DNA of 64,000 nt from Blastococcus sp. MG754426 (GCF_021699055.1 NZ_SSXC01000040.1:1-64000); one strand, 5' to 3'. Counted from the stretch's first letter, positions 25,691 to 34,956 are shown. The notes: generated by a model from the sequence alone, not told the origin. Numbers and translations are program-made.

Positions 25691-28018
25691 TCAGCCCGCG
25701 CTACCGCCCGTGTGCAGCTGCGGGATCAGCGCGCAGTCGAGGAGCCCGGAGTCCGAGGCGTCGAGCCAGTCGAGGAAGTCGTCGACCGGCATGGGCCGGG
25801 CGATCGCGTACCCCTGCGCGACGTCGCAGCCGAGGCGGGCGAGCGTGGCGCTGGTCGCCAGCGTCTCCACGCCCTCGGCGACCAGGCTCAGCCCGAGGGC
25901 GTGCGCGAGCGCGACGGTGCTCTGCACGATCGCGGCGGCCCGGGGGTCGCGGTCGACGTCGGCGGTGAGCGTGCGGTCCAGCTTCAGCTCGTCGGCGGGC
26001 AGGTGGCGCAGGTAGGCCAGCGAGCTGTAGCCGGTGCCGTAGTCGTCGATCGAGGTGCGGACGCCGGTGGCCCGCAGGTCGGCCAGCACCGTGCGGCCGC
26101 GCTCGGGGTCGGCCATGAGGGTGTCCTCGACCAGCTCCAGCGTGAGCGCCCGCGGGGGCAGGCCGTGCCGGTGCAGCGCCGCGGCCACCTTGCCGGCGAG
26201 GTCGAGGTCGGTGACGTTGGCCGCCGACAGGTTGACCGACACCGGGATCTCGCGCCCGGGCCACCAGCGGGCGGTCGCCTCCAGGGCGAGCTCGAGCACG
26301 CGGTCGGTGAGCGGGCGCAGCAGTCCGGCCTGCTCGGCGGCGGGCAGCAGGGCGGCGGGGGAGAGCAGCCCGCGGGTGGGGTGCTCCCAGCGGACCAGCG
26401 CCTCCGCACCCACGATGCGGCCGTCGCGCATGTCCATCTGCGGCTGCAGGAAGACCCGCAGCTCGTCGCCGGCCAGCGCCGTCCGCAGCTCCTCCATGGT
26501 GCGCAGCCGGTCGCTGCCGGCGGTGCCGGTGACCGGGTCGGGCACGTAGACGTGCACGCCCTCGCGGGCGCGCTTGGCGCTGTACATGGCGACGTCGGAG
26601 CAGTGCAGCAGCTCCTGCACGGTGCGCGCGGGCGCCGGGGTGGTGGTGACGCCGATGCTCACGCCCACGTGCAGCCGGACGTCGGCCACGGTGAAGGGGG
26701 CCAGCAGCAGGTCGCGCAGCCGGTCGGCCAGGGCGCGGGCCTCGGCGGTCGACGCGGCGGGCATGAGGACGGCGAACTCGTCGCCGCCGAGCCGGGCCAG
26801 CAGGTCGCCGGCCCGCAGCGAGCCGCGCAGCCGCGGCCCGATCTGCCGGAGCAGGTCGTCGCCGGCGGTGTGGCCGAGGCTGTCGTTGATCTCCTTGAAC
26901 CCGTCGAGGTCGAGCAGCAGCAGGGCGGCGGGCCGCTCGGGGGTGGCCGCGGTGACGACGCGCTGCGCCCGCTCCAGCAGGGCGCGGCGGTTGGCGAGGC
27001 CGGTCAGCTCGTCGGTGCGCGACTCGAGCACCACCTGGTTGTAGCCGCGCACCTCGCGGAAGGTGACCGCGATGCGGACGACGCCGGCCAGCACGCAGGC
27101 GATGGCCAGCCAGCCGGCGAGCTCGGGGACGGGCTGCGACCACGGGCTGAGCACGACGAGGCTGGCGCCCAGGCAGGCGAGCGGGACGGCGATCAGCCGC
27201 CAGCCGATGCGCGAGCCGCTGCTGCCCAGCCGGCGGGGCGGCTCGACGGCGCCGTCGGCGGCCCAGGCGGCCAGGATCACCGAGAGCAGCCAGCCGAGCT
27301 CCAGCGGCCCGCCGTCGACGTAGGTGCCCCGCACCTTGAGGGCGAACAGGATCAGGTCGGAGACGGCGATCATGCCCAGCGCCGCACCGAGCAGCACGAA
27401 GGTGCGGTCCAGGCGCACGCCGAGGATGCCGCCGACGGCCATGACGACGGCGATGAGCAGCACCGTGGTGATCGGGGCCATGAGGTCGACGGCCGCGATC
27501 GGCTTCTCGCCGGGGTCGGTGAGCAGGTAGGGGCCCAGCAGGAAGGCGACGCCGGCGGAGAGGCTGCCGAGGGCGGCGACGACGCCGTCGAGCCACATGC
27601 TGGGGTGGAAGCGCGGCACCCGGGCGCGGATGAGCACGACGACCGGCACGTACATGGCCAGGTAGGCCGCGAACATGACGCCGTGGCTGAGCGTGGAGGC
27701 CGGTTCGTTGCCCTGCAGGCCCGAGGAGAGCACCCGCAGCGCGTTGCCGAGGGCGCCGAGGACGAGCGCGCCGCCCAGCGCGGCCCAGGCGAGCCGCTCG
27801 GTGCGCACCCGGCGCGCGGTCAGCAGGCAGGCCGCGGCGGCGGCGAGGTAGGGCAGGTTGTAGAGGACGACGTCGTACGCGCGGTCCCAGGCCGCGCCGG
27901 CGGGCCGCGGCCCGATGCCGGTGGCGTAGAGCGCGGTGAGGCCGATCGCCAGCAGCAGCGCACGCCCGGGACGGCGACGCGTGGTCGCCGTCTGCTGCTG
28001 GTCCATGGAAGAGGGCAT
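25691..28018 (-). CDS. membrane GGDEF-EAL bifunctional c-di-GMP protein
   Basis: A 775-aa protein. The first 330 residues hold about nine transmembrane helices, from RALLLAIGLTALYATGIG to LAGWLAIACVLAGVVRI. A GGDEF domain follows (TDELTGLANRRALLERA, LLDLDGFKEINDSLGHTAGD, catalytic LARLGGDEFAVL), then an EAL domain (AEALVRWEHP, VNLSAANV, SIDDYGTGYSSLAYLRHLP, ELKLDRTL, VAEGVET, AQGYAIARPMP). Both catalytic sites look intact, so it could make and break c-di-GMP in response to a membrane or extracellular cue. A small gene starts divergently 143 bp away. Confidence 0.93.
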   Translation of the reverse strand: MPSSMDQQQTATTRRRPGRALLLAIGLTALYATGIGPRPAGAAWDRAYDVVLYNLPYLAAAAACLLTARRVRTERLAWAALGGALVLGALGNALRVLSSGLQGNEPASTLSHGVMFAAYLAMYVPVVVLIRARVPRFHPSMWLDGVVAALGSLSAGVAFLLGPYLLTDPGEKPIAAVDLMAPITTVLLIAVVMAVGGILGVRLDRTFVLLGAALGMIAVSDLILFALKVRGTYVDGGPLELGWLLSVILAAWAADGAVEPPRRLGSSGSRIGWRLIAVPLACLGASLVVLSPWSQPVPELAGWLAIACVLAGVVRIAVTFREVRGYNQVVLESRTDELTGLANRRALLERAQRVVTAATPERPAALLLLDLDGFKEINDSLGHTAGDDLLRQIGPRLRGSLRAGDLLARLGGDEFAVLMPAASTAEARALADRLRDLLLAPFTVADVRLHVGVSIGVTTTPAPARTVQELLHCSDVAMYSAKRAREGVHVYVPDPVTGTAGSDRLRTMEELRTALAGDELRVFLQPQMDMRDGRIVGAEALVRWEHPTRGLLSPAALLPAAEQAGLLRPLTDRVLELALEATARWWPGREIPVSVNLSAANVTDLDLAGKVAAALHRHGLPPRALTLELVEDTLMADPERGRTVLADLRATGVRTSIDDYGTGYSSLAYLRHLPADELKLDRTLTADVDRDPRAAAIVQSTVALAHALGLSLVAEGVETLATSATLARLGCDVAQGYAIARPMPVDDFLDWLDASDSGLLDCALIPQLHTGGSAG

Positions 28019-28161
28019 CGGCCGCGGGGCGGCTGTTCTTCAGTGCCGCGTGGGCGGGCTCACCCCGTGGGGGGAGCCGTCCCGTCACGGGCGGGCCCGC
28101 GGCTGCCGATGAGTGCGGTGTGGAGCGAACGCGCGAGCAGGACTCGGCGACGGTGGAGCGG

Positions 28162-28407
28162 ATGAGCGCCACGACCCCCTTCCGCACCGGGTCGGCGGAG
28201 AGCTACGGCCGGCACGCTGCCCCGCCGTCGGCGTACGGGCCGGCCGATGTGCACCGCCTGCCGCCGGTGTCGCTCAGCCGCCTGCAGGTGGCCGAGGAGG
28301 CCGGGGACGACGCCGAGGACGCCGCCCCCGCGCGTGCGGAGGGCGAGACGCCGGAGAGCAGCAGCGGCTTCTGGGCCCGGCTGCGCCTGCTGCCCAAGGC
28401 GGCGTAG
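28162..28407 (+). CDS. small hypothetical protein
   Basis: An 81-aa product starting MSATTPFRTGSAESYG and ending SGFWARLRLLPKAA. The middle is acidic and probably disordered, and the end is an amphipathic basic helix that could touch the membrane. A GGAG lies 3 nt before the ATG, which is tight. A GTG at 28120 is an alternative. It ends in TAG, 7 nt before the stop of the convergent gene. No family is recognised. Confidence 0.5.
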   Translation: MSATTPFRTGSAESYGRHAAPPSAYGPADVHRLPPVSLSRLQVAEEAGDDAEDAAPARAEGETPESSSGFWARLRLLPKAA

Positions 28408-28414
28408 CGGCCCG

Positions 28415-29212
28415 TCACCGGCAGACGGGGACGGCGAGGTCGGTGTTGTGCAGGTACGGCCCACCCGGCGGGTCGCCGTTCATGTAGGAGTTCGCCGGCG
28501 TCCAGAGGCCGTTCCAGGGCTCGGTCTCGATGAGGTACCAGAAGCCGTCGGGGCTGACGCTGGGCACGCTCGGCGCGTAGTAGCGGCAGCGCACGTGGAT
28601 CGTGGTGTGCGGCGGGACCGGTGCGCCCCGCCCGGAGAGCGTGCGCGGGTCGGCGAAGGTGTTGGCGCCGATGCTGCCGGCCTCCTCCTCGACGAGGGTG
28701 CCGTCGCCGGTGCTGGGCAGCGGGAGGTCGACCAGGTCGGTGGCGCCGATCGTCGGGTCCGCTGCCGTCGGCGCCGCCGTGCCGCGCTCGCCGATCAGGA
28801 CGGCGGTCAGCGCGGAGGAGAGGACGGCGGTGAGCACCAGGGCGGCCGCCACCAGCGCCCAGGGCGGCAGCCGGCGGCGGGTCGGCGCAGGCTCCGCGGC
28901 CGGGTCCACCTCCAGCACGAGGCCGGCCGCGGTGGCGCCGCGGTAGGGGCCGCAGGAGTCGACGAGCGCCGGCACACCGGCGGCCTGGGGGTAGCCGGGC
29001 AGTTCGGCGCGCGCCCAGGCGTCCAGGTCGCGGACGGCGCCGGTGACCTTGGTGCGGGGGTAGCTGCCGGCCATCCAGTTGTCGAGGGTGCGGGCGCTGA
29101 CCAGGCCGCCGCTGCGCGTGACGAGCTGGTCCTTCCCGCCCGCCGAGGCGATCAGCCAGCCCACCTGGGTGACGAAGGGGTCGGTGGCCGCCTCGTCGCT
29201 CGTCTCGCTCAT
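28415..29212 (-). CDS. hypothetical single-pass membrane protein
   Basis: A 265-aa protein starting MSETSDEAATDPF. The cytoplasmic N-terminal part (GWLIASAGGKDQLVTRSG, then SARTLDNWMAGSYPRTKVTG) looks like a helix-turn-helix, perhaps DNA- or protein-binding. One membrane helix follows (WALVAAALVLTAVLSSALTA, residues about 137-156), then an extracytoplasmic domain with VRCRYYAPSVPSVSPDGFWY and two or three cysteines. The last domain resembles small secreted SH3-like or peptidase-inhibitor-like folds only vaguely. An earlier in-frame start (29302) exists, but the extra residues look non-coding. Confidence 0.65.
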   Translation of the reverse strand: MSETSDEAATDPFVTQVGWLIASAGGKDQLVTRSGGLVSARTLDNWMAGSYPRTKVTGAVRDLDAWARAELPGYPQAAGVPALVDSCGPYRGATAAGLVLEVDPAAEPAPTRRRLPPWALVAAALVLTAVLSSALTAVLIGERGTAAPTAADPTIGATDLVDLPLPSTGDGTLVEEEAGSIGANTFADPRTLSGRGAPVPPHTTIHVRCRYYAPSVPSVSPDGFWYLIETEPWNGLWTPANSYMNGDPPGGPYLHNTDLAVPVCR

Positions 29213-30247
29213 CGGCACCCCCGTGCTCCGGAACTGGTCCGGGCAACCTAGCGCAGCGGGCGAACCCGCAGGTGGAGGCGGCGCAGATCGGCCTGCGCCC
29301 AATCTGCGCCCCTCCTTCGTTGCCCGTGGGCGGCGGCGCCGGGTTCAGTGGCGGAGGCGCGCGACCCCGATCCGGACGGGGGCAGCGCGCACCCCACCGC
29401 CCGCACGTGGGCCGACCGCGCACGGGGGTGGTCGGCCCGTGACGGCGGTGCGGGCGCAGCGGCCGTGACCCCGCCGCTGCGCCCACCGGTCCGGGTGGGG
29501 AGCTCCGCTCGCCCGTCCCCGGTGGTGGGCGTCCCCCAGCACGCTGACGCCGGGGGCACCTGCCGCCGAAACAGTGATGTCGGTCACCATCTGCTGCGCG
29601 CGATCGGTACCGGTTGCCGGGTCGGACACCTGGCGCAGGCCGGGGGGCAGGCCCTCGGTACGCCTGCTGGTCGCCGGCCGGACCGGCCGGCGGGGTCCGG
29701 GTCCACCTCCCGGACGGCGCCGCGCAGGATCCCGCCCACCCGTGCCGGCGGCGCTGCGGGGTCGACCTGCCGGTGGCGATGCGGTGCGCGCCACCGTCCG
29801 CGCACCCGTCCGGCCGCAGGCCAGGCTCGCGCGGCCCTCACCAGCGGTTTCCCGGTCCGGGGTGGCGTGGGGCCCCGCACACCCCGGCCCTCGGAATGGC
29901 CTGCGCGAGCCATTCGATGAGCAGTGCGAGGAATGGTCCACCTGCGCCGCATGAATGGCTCCACCCGGCCCCGAACGTGCTGACGGACAGTGACCACGCC
30001 TGGTGTCGAGATGTGGACTGCCGGGCGAAAACGCACGTCACCGCCTCGTGACGGTCCGTCATGCTGACTCAGAGTGACCGATTGCATTCGGAAAGATGTG
30101 GGGCCTGAACCCTTCTCCCGCCACCGCGACCGCCTTATGTTCGTCTCGTCCGCTCGCCGTCCGCACGGCGACAAGGGCGGCAGGAATTCGCATCACCGTG
30201 GGGTCGCGGCGCACGAGCCGGGCCGGCACGGCCTCCGGGGGGATCCG
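29213..30247. other. about 1-kb region without a convincing gene
   Basis: The left 650 bp is GC-rich and I see nothing in it. The right part (29890-30150) is less GC-rich and looks regulatory. It has four GAATGG motifs (29894, 29910 inverted, 29931, 29953), the palindrome TGACGGTCCGTCA near 30049 and a TTATGT hexamer near 30136, about 110 nt before the start of the glycosyltransferase operon. Confidence 0.5.
29894..29958. promoter_or_regulatory. cluster of four GAATGG motifs upstream of the polysaccharide operon
   Basis: GAATGG occurs at 29894-29899, 29931-29936 and 29953-29958. Its complement CCATTC is at 29910-29915, so the first two copies form an inverted pair (AATGGC-N8-GCCATT). It could be a regulator-binding array. 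Confidence 0.3.
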
Positions 30248-31483
30248 TTGGGCACAGAAGCAATCGGGCGCGTCGACGCGCGCCCCGTGGACGCGCGCAC
30301 CCGTCCCGCGGAGCCGGTGGCGACGCGCGCGCCGGAGATCCCCCGGCAGTACCGCTTCGAGGCGAACGCCGCGGTGCTGGACCGCCCGGGAACGGCAGCG
30401 GAGCCCCGCGTCCTCCCGGCGGAGCGCCGGCCCCGGGTCACGGTGGTCATCCCGGCGCACGACGAGGAGGTCGGCTTCGCGCAGACGATCGCCAGCCTGC
30501 GCCGGCAGACCATGCCGCCCCAGCGCATCCTCGTCGCGGCCGACAACTGCACCGACGGCACGGTGGAGATCGCCCGGGCGCTGGGCGTCGACGTGCTGGA
30601 GACCCAGGGCAACACCGCCAAGAAGGCGGGGGCGCTGAACCAGGGGCTGGCGCGGGTGCTCGCGGCGCTGGAGCCGGACGACGTCGTCCTGTCGATGGAC
30701 GCCGACAGCCGGCTGAGCCCGGACTTCATCGAGCGCGGGATGCGCTACTTCGAGGCCTACCGGCGGCGGGGCGGCATCAGCGGCTCCTACGAGGCCGCCG
30801 ACCACCCCTCGCGGATCGGCCTGCTGCAGAAGATCGAGTACGCCCAGGGCCTGCGCACGGTGCACCGGCGCGGCGGGCGGATCCACGTGCTGTCCGGCGC
30901 CGCCACCATGTTCACAGCCGAGGCGCTGCGGGCCGTGGCCCGCGCCCGTGGCACGGCGCTGCTGCCCGGCGTGCCGGGGCAGATCTACCACGAGGCCTCG
31001 CTCACCGAGGACTACGAGCTCACCGTCGCCCTGCAGCGGCTCGGCTACGACCCCCGGTGCGCGGCGGACTGCCGGGTGGTCACCGACATCATGCCGACCT
31101 GGTCGGACTGGCGGACCCAGCGGCTGCGCTGGCAGCGGGGGACGCTCGAGACGCTGATGACGTACGGCTTCGTCGAGCACACCCGCAAGGCGTGGCTGGT
31201 GCAGGCGTGGACGTACTTCCGCAGCCTCGTGCCGCTGCTCATGGTCGCGGCCTGGTCGTACGCGCTGGCCCTCGAGGAGCCCTCGCTGCACCTGATCTGG
31301 CTGGCGATCATCCCCGTCTTCGTCCTCGACCAGGTGCTCGCGTCGTGGAAGGCGGGCCGCCGGGGCCGCGTCTACGCGGCGTTCCTGCTGCCGATGGTCG
31401 TCTACGACATGGCGCAGGCGGTCGTGAACTGGCAGGCCCTGTCCCGCGCGCTGCACGGCGCCGAGCCCGAGTGGATCACCTGA
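30248..31483 (+). CDS. processive family 2 glycosyltransferase
   Basis: A 411-aa membrane glycosyltransferase of the cellulose/chitin/hyaluronan synthase type. The GT-A domain begins VTVVIPAHDEEVGFAQTIAS. Its substrate and metal aspartates are in VAADNCTDGT and LSMDADSRLSPDF, the catalytic base in LTEDYELTVALQRLG, and the processivity motif QRLRWQRG follows. C-terminal helices (YFRSLVPLLMVAAWSYALAL onward) would form the export channel. The start is taken as TTG 30248 with GGGGGGA just upstream. An in-frame ATG at 30137 would add an unlikely leader. It leads an operon with a small membrane protein, a polytopic protein and a NodB deacetylase. Confidence 0.88.
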   Translation: MGTEAIGRVDARPVDARTRPAEPVATRAPEIPRQYRFEANAAVLDRPGTAAEPRVLPAERRPRVTVVIPAHDEEVGFAQTIASLRRQTMPPQRILVAADNCTDGTVEIARALGVDVLETQGNTAKKAGALNQGLARVLAALEPDDVVLSMDADSRLSPDFIERGMRYFEAYRRRGGISGSYEAADHPSRIGLLQKIEYAQGLRTVHRRGGRIHVLSGAATMFTAEALRAVARARGTALLPGVPGQIYHEASLTEDYELTVALQRLGYDPRCAADCRVVTDIMPTWSDWRTQRLRWQRGTLETLMTYGFVEHTRKAWLVQAWTYFRSLVPLLMVAAWSYALALEEPSLHLIWLAIIPVFVLDQVLASWKAGRRGRVYAAFLLPMVVYDMAQAVVNWQALSRALHGAEPEWIT

Positions 31484-31656
31484 TGGACGCCGGTTTCCCC
31501 GCCCTGCTCGAGCAGGTCAGCCACGACGGGTTCATGGGCGCCACCGCCGTGCTGACGGCGGTGACGGTGCTGATGCTCGGCCTGGCGGTGCGGCGCATCC
31601 TGCCGAAGGACGACCGGGACGACACCCTGCCGTCGCGGGAGCAGGGGCGCCGGTGA
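31483..31656 (+). CDS. 57-aa single-pass membrane peptide
   Basis: It begins MDAGFPALLEQVSHDGF, has one hydrophobic helix (ATAVLTAVTVLMLGLAV) and a charged C-terminal tail (RRILPKDDRDDTLPSREQ). Its ATG overlaps the TGA of the glycosyltransferase by one base, and its own stop overlaps the next start, so it is translationally coupled on both sides. Position and size recall the small accessory subunits of other processive synthases (IcaD or PgaD), but no sequence similarity is claimed. Confidence 0.75.
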   Translation: MDAGFPALLEQVSHDGFMGATAVLTAVTVLMLGLAVRRILPKDDRDDTLPSREQGRR

Positions 31657-33167
31657 CCGTCACCTCCCCCGCGCCGACCGGTGCCTACCGGGCGCCGCAC
31701 TGGCACGACGCGCTGCTGCTGAGCCTGCCCCCGCGCCTCGTCCGCCCGGCCACCCGGCGGTGGATCACCCGGCTGCCGCTGGTGCTGACCGGTGTCGTGC
31801 TCGCGGCGCTGGCGCTGCGGCTGCGCAACGGCGCCTCGGCCGAGGAGGCGCTCGCGGTCAACACCGGCCGCGACCTGATCGCGCAGTGGGTCACCGGGGC
31901 CCCGGCGGCGGTGCCCCGGGACGCGCTGCCCGGCGCCCCGTTCCTCCACCCGGTGCTGGCCGCCGCGCTCGACAGCGTCGGCGGGCTGTTCCTGGTCCGT
32001 GCGTTCGGGCTGGCCTGCGTGCTGGCGGCGATGGTGCTGCTGGCCGGCGCGGTGGCGGCGCGGTTCCCGCACCGGGCGGGTGTGCTCGCGGCGCTCGCCT
32101 TCGCGCTCAGCGCGCCGGTGGTCGTCGTCGCCGGGCTCGGGACGGCGGACGCGGTGGCGCTGGCCGGCCTGGCCGCGGCGCTCTGGGCGCTGGCGGCGCG
32201 CAGCGGTACCGCCTCGGCGGTGGGCGCGGGCGCCCTGCTCGCGCTGGTGCCGGTGCTCCACTACTCCACCGCGCTCCTGGTCCCGCTCGTGCTGGCCGCC
32301 GGGGCGGCGATGACCGGTGCCGGTGCGCTCCGGCGGACGGCGCTCGCCGGCGGCACGGCGGCGCTCCTGACCGGCGCGGTGCACCTGGCCGGGCTGGGCC
32401 CGGGTGCCCGCGCCTGGACCGACCTGGTGGGCGTCGTGCCGCTCAGCCCGCACCCGTGGACGGGGCTGGCCGGCTGGCTGGTGCTCGACCTCGGCATCCT
32501 CGCCGTGCTCGCCGTCGTCGGGGCGCTGGGGCTGCTCGGGGCGGGGCGCTCGCAGGCGATGCTGGCCGTGGCGCTGCTCGGCGGGGGTGCCCTGTTCCCG
32601 GCCGCGCAGCTGTGGACGGGCTCGGCGGTGGCGTTCGACCGCCACCTGGCGTACTCGGCGTTCTTCCTGGCGCCGCTCGCCGGGCTCGCCCTGACCCGGA
32701 TGTCGCGGGGGACGTGGCGGCTCGGGCCGGTGCTGCTGCTCCTGCCGGTGCTGGTGCTGTTCGGCGTCTCCCGGTCGGGGACGGCGTACGCGGCGTGGCC
32801 GGACGTCCGGCCGGTCGTCACCCAGCTGCTGGCCGACCCGGTGCCGGGCACCTACCTGGCCAGCGGCACCGCCGCGGAGGCGCTCGCCTACCACCTGGGC
32901 GACCAGCCCGGCGTGCGGTGGGAGGACACCTACGGCCTCTACGCCCGTGGTGAGGACGCCGTCCGGGTGGCGGTCGAGGACCTGCGCTACTCGACGATCG
33001 TCCTGCACTCCGCGAGCACCGGCTCGCCGGCGGAGGACGCGCTGGAGGACGTCGTGCTGACCGCGCTGCACGACAACTACACCGACTACGAGCTGGTGGC
33101 GGCGATCCCCGCCTCGGGGGTGGCCGACGCCGACGTGTGGCTGGTCTACCAGCAGGTGGGCCGGTGA
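31653..33167 (+). CDS. polytopic membrane protein, GT-C glycosyltransferase-like
   Basis: A 504-aa protein with around ten to twelve hydrophobic helices and a soluble C-terminal domain of about 110 residues. The layout resembles GT-C/PMT-type transferases: LPLVLTGVVLAALALRLRNG, a first loop with acidic residues (AEEALAVNTGRDLIAQW), helices, then a C-terminal part with WEDTYGLYARGEDAVRVAVE and YTDYELVAAIP. GTG overlaps the preceding stop and its own TGA overlaps the next gene. It may modify or help export the polymer made by the upstream synthase. The assignment as a transferase is tentative. Confidence 0.7.
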   Translation: MTVTSPAPTGAYRAPHWHDALLLSLPPRLVRPATRRWITRLPLVLTGVVLAALALRLRNGASAEEALAVNTGRDLIAQWVTGAPAAVPRDALPGAPFLHPVLAAALDSVGGLFLVRAFGLACVLAAMVLLAGAVAARFPHRAGVLAALAFALSAPVVVVAGLGTADAVALAGLAAALWALAARSGTASAVGAGALLALVPVLHYSTALLVPLVLAAGAAMTGAGALRRTALAGGTAALLTGAVHLAGLGPGARAWTDLVGVVPLSPHPWTGLAGWLVLDLGILAVLAVVGALGLLGAGRSQAMLAVALLGGGALFPAAQLWTGSAVAFDRHLAYSAFFLAPLAGLALTRMSRGTWRLGPVLLLLPVLVLFGVSRSGTAYAAWPDVRPVVTQLLADPVPGTYLASGTAAEALAYHLGDQPGVRWEDTYGLYARGEDAVRVAVEDLRYSTIVLHSASTGSPAEDALEDVVLTALHDNYTDYELVAAIPASGVADADVWLVYQQVGR

Positions 33168-34033
33168 GCCGCTGGCGGCGGCCGCTGCTCGTCGCGCTCG
33201 CGGTCCTGCTCGGGCTCACCGTCGCCGGCCACCGGGTGGTCTCCGACGTGCGCAGCAGCGCGGCGACCTCGGCCGACCGGCTGCCCTCGGGTGGGCCGGT
33301 GGAGCTCCGGCCGCTGACCAGCGACTGCTCCGGCGGGCACGTCGTGCTCAGCTTCGACGACGGGCCGCGGCAGCACACCGGCGAGCTGCTCGACCGGCTG
33401 CGCGACCTCGGGCTGACCGCCGTCTTCTTCTGGAGCGGGCACAACATCGAGGGGCGGGGCGAGCTCGTCCGGCGGGCCGTCGCCGAGGGGCACCTGCTGG
33501 GCAACCACACCCAGTCGCACGCGGACCTGACCACCGGGGAGCTGCCCTCGGGCGAGCGGGTGACGCCGTGGGGGGACGCGCAGATCCGCGAGGAGCTGCG
33601 GCGGGCCAGCGAGCTGCTGGTGGCCAAGGGCGCCCCCGAGCCGGAGCTCTACCGGCCGCCGTACGGGGCGGTGAACCAGCAGGTGGACTACGTGGCGCGG
33701 GAGCTCGGGCTGCGGCTGGTCATGTCCTTCGGCCGGGACGCGAGCGACGGCCTGGTCGACTCCCACGACACCGAGGGCATCTCCGCCGAGGAGATCGCGG
33801 CCAACGTGATCGGGCCGATGCGGGACGGCTCGATCATCACGATGCACGACGGTCTGGGGCAGGCGACGCTGAACTCGATCGCGGCCCTGCAGCCGATCGT
33901 CGACGCGATGAACGAGCGGGGGCTCTGCGCCACCACCGAGGTGCGGCCCGACGCGACCGGCCGGATGCTCGAGCCCGGGGCGTCGGGGGCTCAGGTGCCG
34001 AGTTCGGCGCCGAAGGCCTCGGCGAACGGGTAG
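33164..34033 (+). CDS. NodB-type polysaccharide deacetylase
   Basis: A 289-aa carbohydrate-esterase-4 protein with an N-terminal anchor or signal segment (PLLVALAVLLGLTVAGH). The NodB motifs are present in order: LSFDDGPRQHTGE (metal-binding Asp), LLGNHTQSHADLT (two His ligands), YRPPYGAVNQQ, and DGSIITMHDGLG. An active extracytoplasmic N- or O-deacetylase of an amino-sugar polymer or peptidoglycan is expected. The GTG overlaps the preceding stop by two bases. The 3' end overlaps the convergent GH18 gene by 43 bp. Confidence 0.92.
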   Translation: MSRWRRPLLVALAVLLGLTVAGHRVVSDVRSSAATSADRLPSGGPVELRPLTSDCSGGHVVLSFDDGPRQHTGELLDRLRDLGLTAVFFWSGHNIEGRGELVRRAVAEGHLLGNHTQSHADLTTGELPSGERVTPWGDAQIREELRRASELLVAKGAPEPELYRPPYGAVNQQVDYVARELGLRLVMSFGRDASDGLVDSHDTEGISAEEIAANVIGPMRDGSIITMHDGLGQATLNSIAALQPIVDAMNERGLCATTEVRPDATGRMLEPGASGAQVPSSAPKASANG

Positions 34034-34956
34034 CCCCGGGCGGCCTCGATCGTCATGTCCCAGACGTAGGCGCCGCGGACGCGGATGCCGGCGTCGGCCA
34101 GGGTGCGGTAGGCGGCGAGGTACTCCTCGACCGGCATCTGCCCGGGGTCGCCGAGCGCGGAGCCGGCGTAGGTGGTGCCGATGGCGAAGCGGGACGGCTC
34201 CAGGCCGCCGTCGACCAGCCGCCGCGCCGTCGCGACGATGTCGGCCCGGCGCTCGGCCGCGGTCTGGGCGAAGTCGTAGAACTGGGGCCCGTAGAGGTCG
34301 CAGACCCGGCCGCGCCAGGTGCGGCCGTCGACGGTGGCCTCGCCCTCGGCCAGGGCGAACTCCTCGTACAGGCGCAGCCCGGGCTCAGCGGAGACGGTGA
34401 CGGCGAAGTCGGCTCCCCGGCTCGCCTTCAGCCGGGCACTGGCGCTGACGAGGGCCGCCAGGTCGGTGCCCGCCCCGCCCTGCTCGAGGTCCCAGTCGAC
34501 GCCGTCGCAGCCGTAGTCGTCGCAGATCCGCTCGACGCTGCCGACGACCTCGTCGACCTGCTCGTCGGTGCGGACGACGATCCCGCCGTCGACCGCGCCG
34601 CCGACGGAGAGCAGCACGGCGGCGCCCCGGGCCTGCACGGCGGCGATGTCGGCCCGGAGCTGCTCGGGGGAGACGCCGCTGCCCTGGTCGGGGTCGAACT
34701 GCAGCCGGCCGGTGCCGGGCTGCGCGCTGGTGGCGAAGGCGAGGAAGAAGACGGTGACCCGGTCGCTGGCGGTGGTCAGCCGGGGTGATCCGTCGGCCCG
34801 CCAGTACTCGGCGACGACGGCGCGGGGGAGCGGGTCGACCGTGCCCGGCTCACCTGAGGAACGCACGGCGACGACGACTCCGATCGTGACGGCCAGCGCC
34901 AGCACCCCGACGAGGGCCGGCACCGCGGCGCGGCGCAGGCTGGAGGGCACTGGCAC
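33991..34956 (-). CDS. GH18-type glycoside hydrolase (chitinase-like), secreted
   Basis: A 321-aa TIM-barrel protein with an N-terminal membrane/signal segment (VPALVGVLALAVTIGVVVAV). The family-18 catalytic motif DGxDxDxE is seen as GCDGVDWDLEQG, with the acid/base glutamate kept. Other conserved parts are AEYWRADGSPRL at the first strand, LLSVGGAVDGG at the third and YGPQFYDFAQ with YVWDMTIEAARG later. It would cleave beta-1,4-linked GlcNAc polymers. Because it converges on and overlaps the deacetylase gene of the putative polymer operon, a role in trimming that polymer is plausible. Confidence 0.85.
   Translation of the reverse strand: MPVPSSLRRAAVPALVGVLALAVTIGVVVAVRSSGEPGTVDPLPRAVVAEYWRADGSPRLTTASDRVTVFFLAFATSAQPGTGRLQFDPDQGSGVSPEQLRADIAAVQARGAAVLLSVGGAVDGGIVVRTDEQVDEVVGSVERICDDYGCDGVDWDLEQGGAGTDLAALVSASARLKASRGADFAVTVSAEPGLRLYEEFALAEGEATVDGRTWRGRVCDLYGPQFYDFAQTAAERRADIVATARRLVDGGLEPSRFAIGTTYAGSALGDPGQMPVEEYLAAYRTLADAGIRVRGAYVWDMTIEAARGYPFAEAFGAELGT

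Noticed and set aside
29345-29941. Overlapping 190-aa frames on both strands in the 1-kb gap before the GT2 operon
   Set aside because: Both are Arg/Pro/Ala-rich with no recognisable fold, start context or conserved motif; they look like random open frames of GC-rich DNA.
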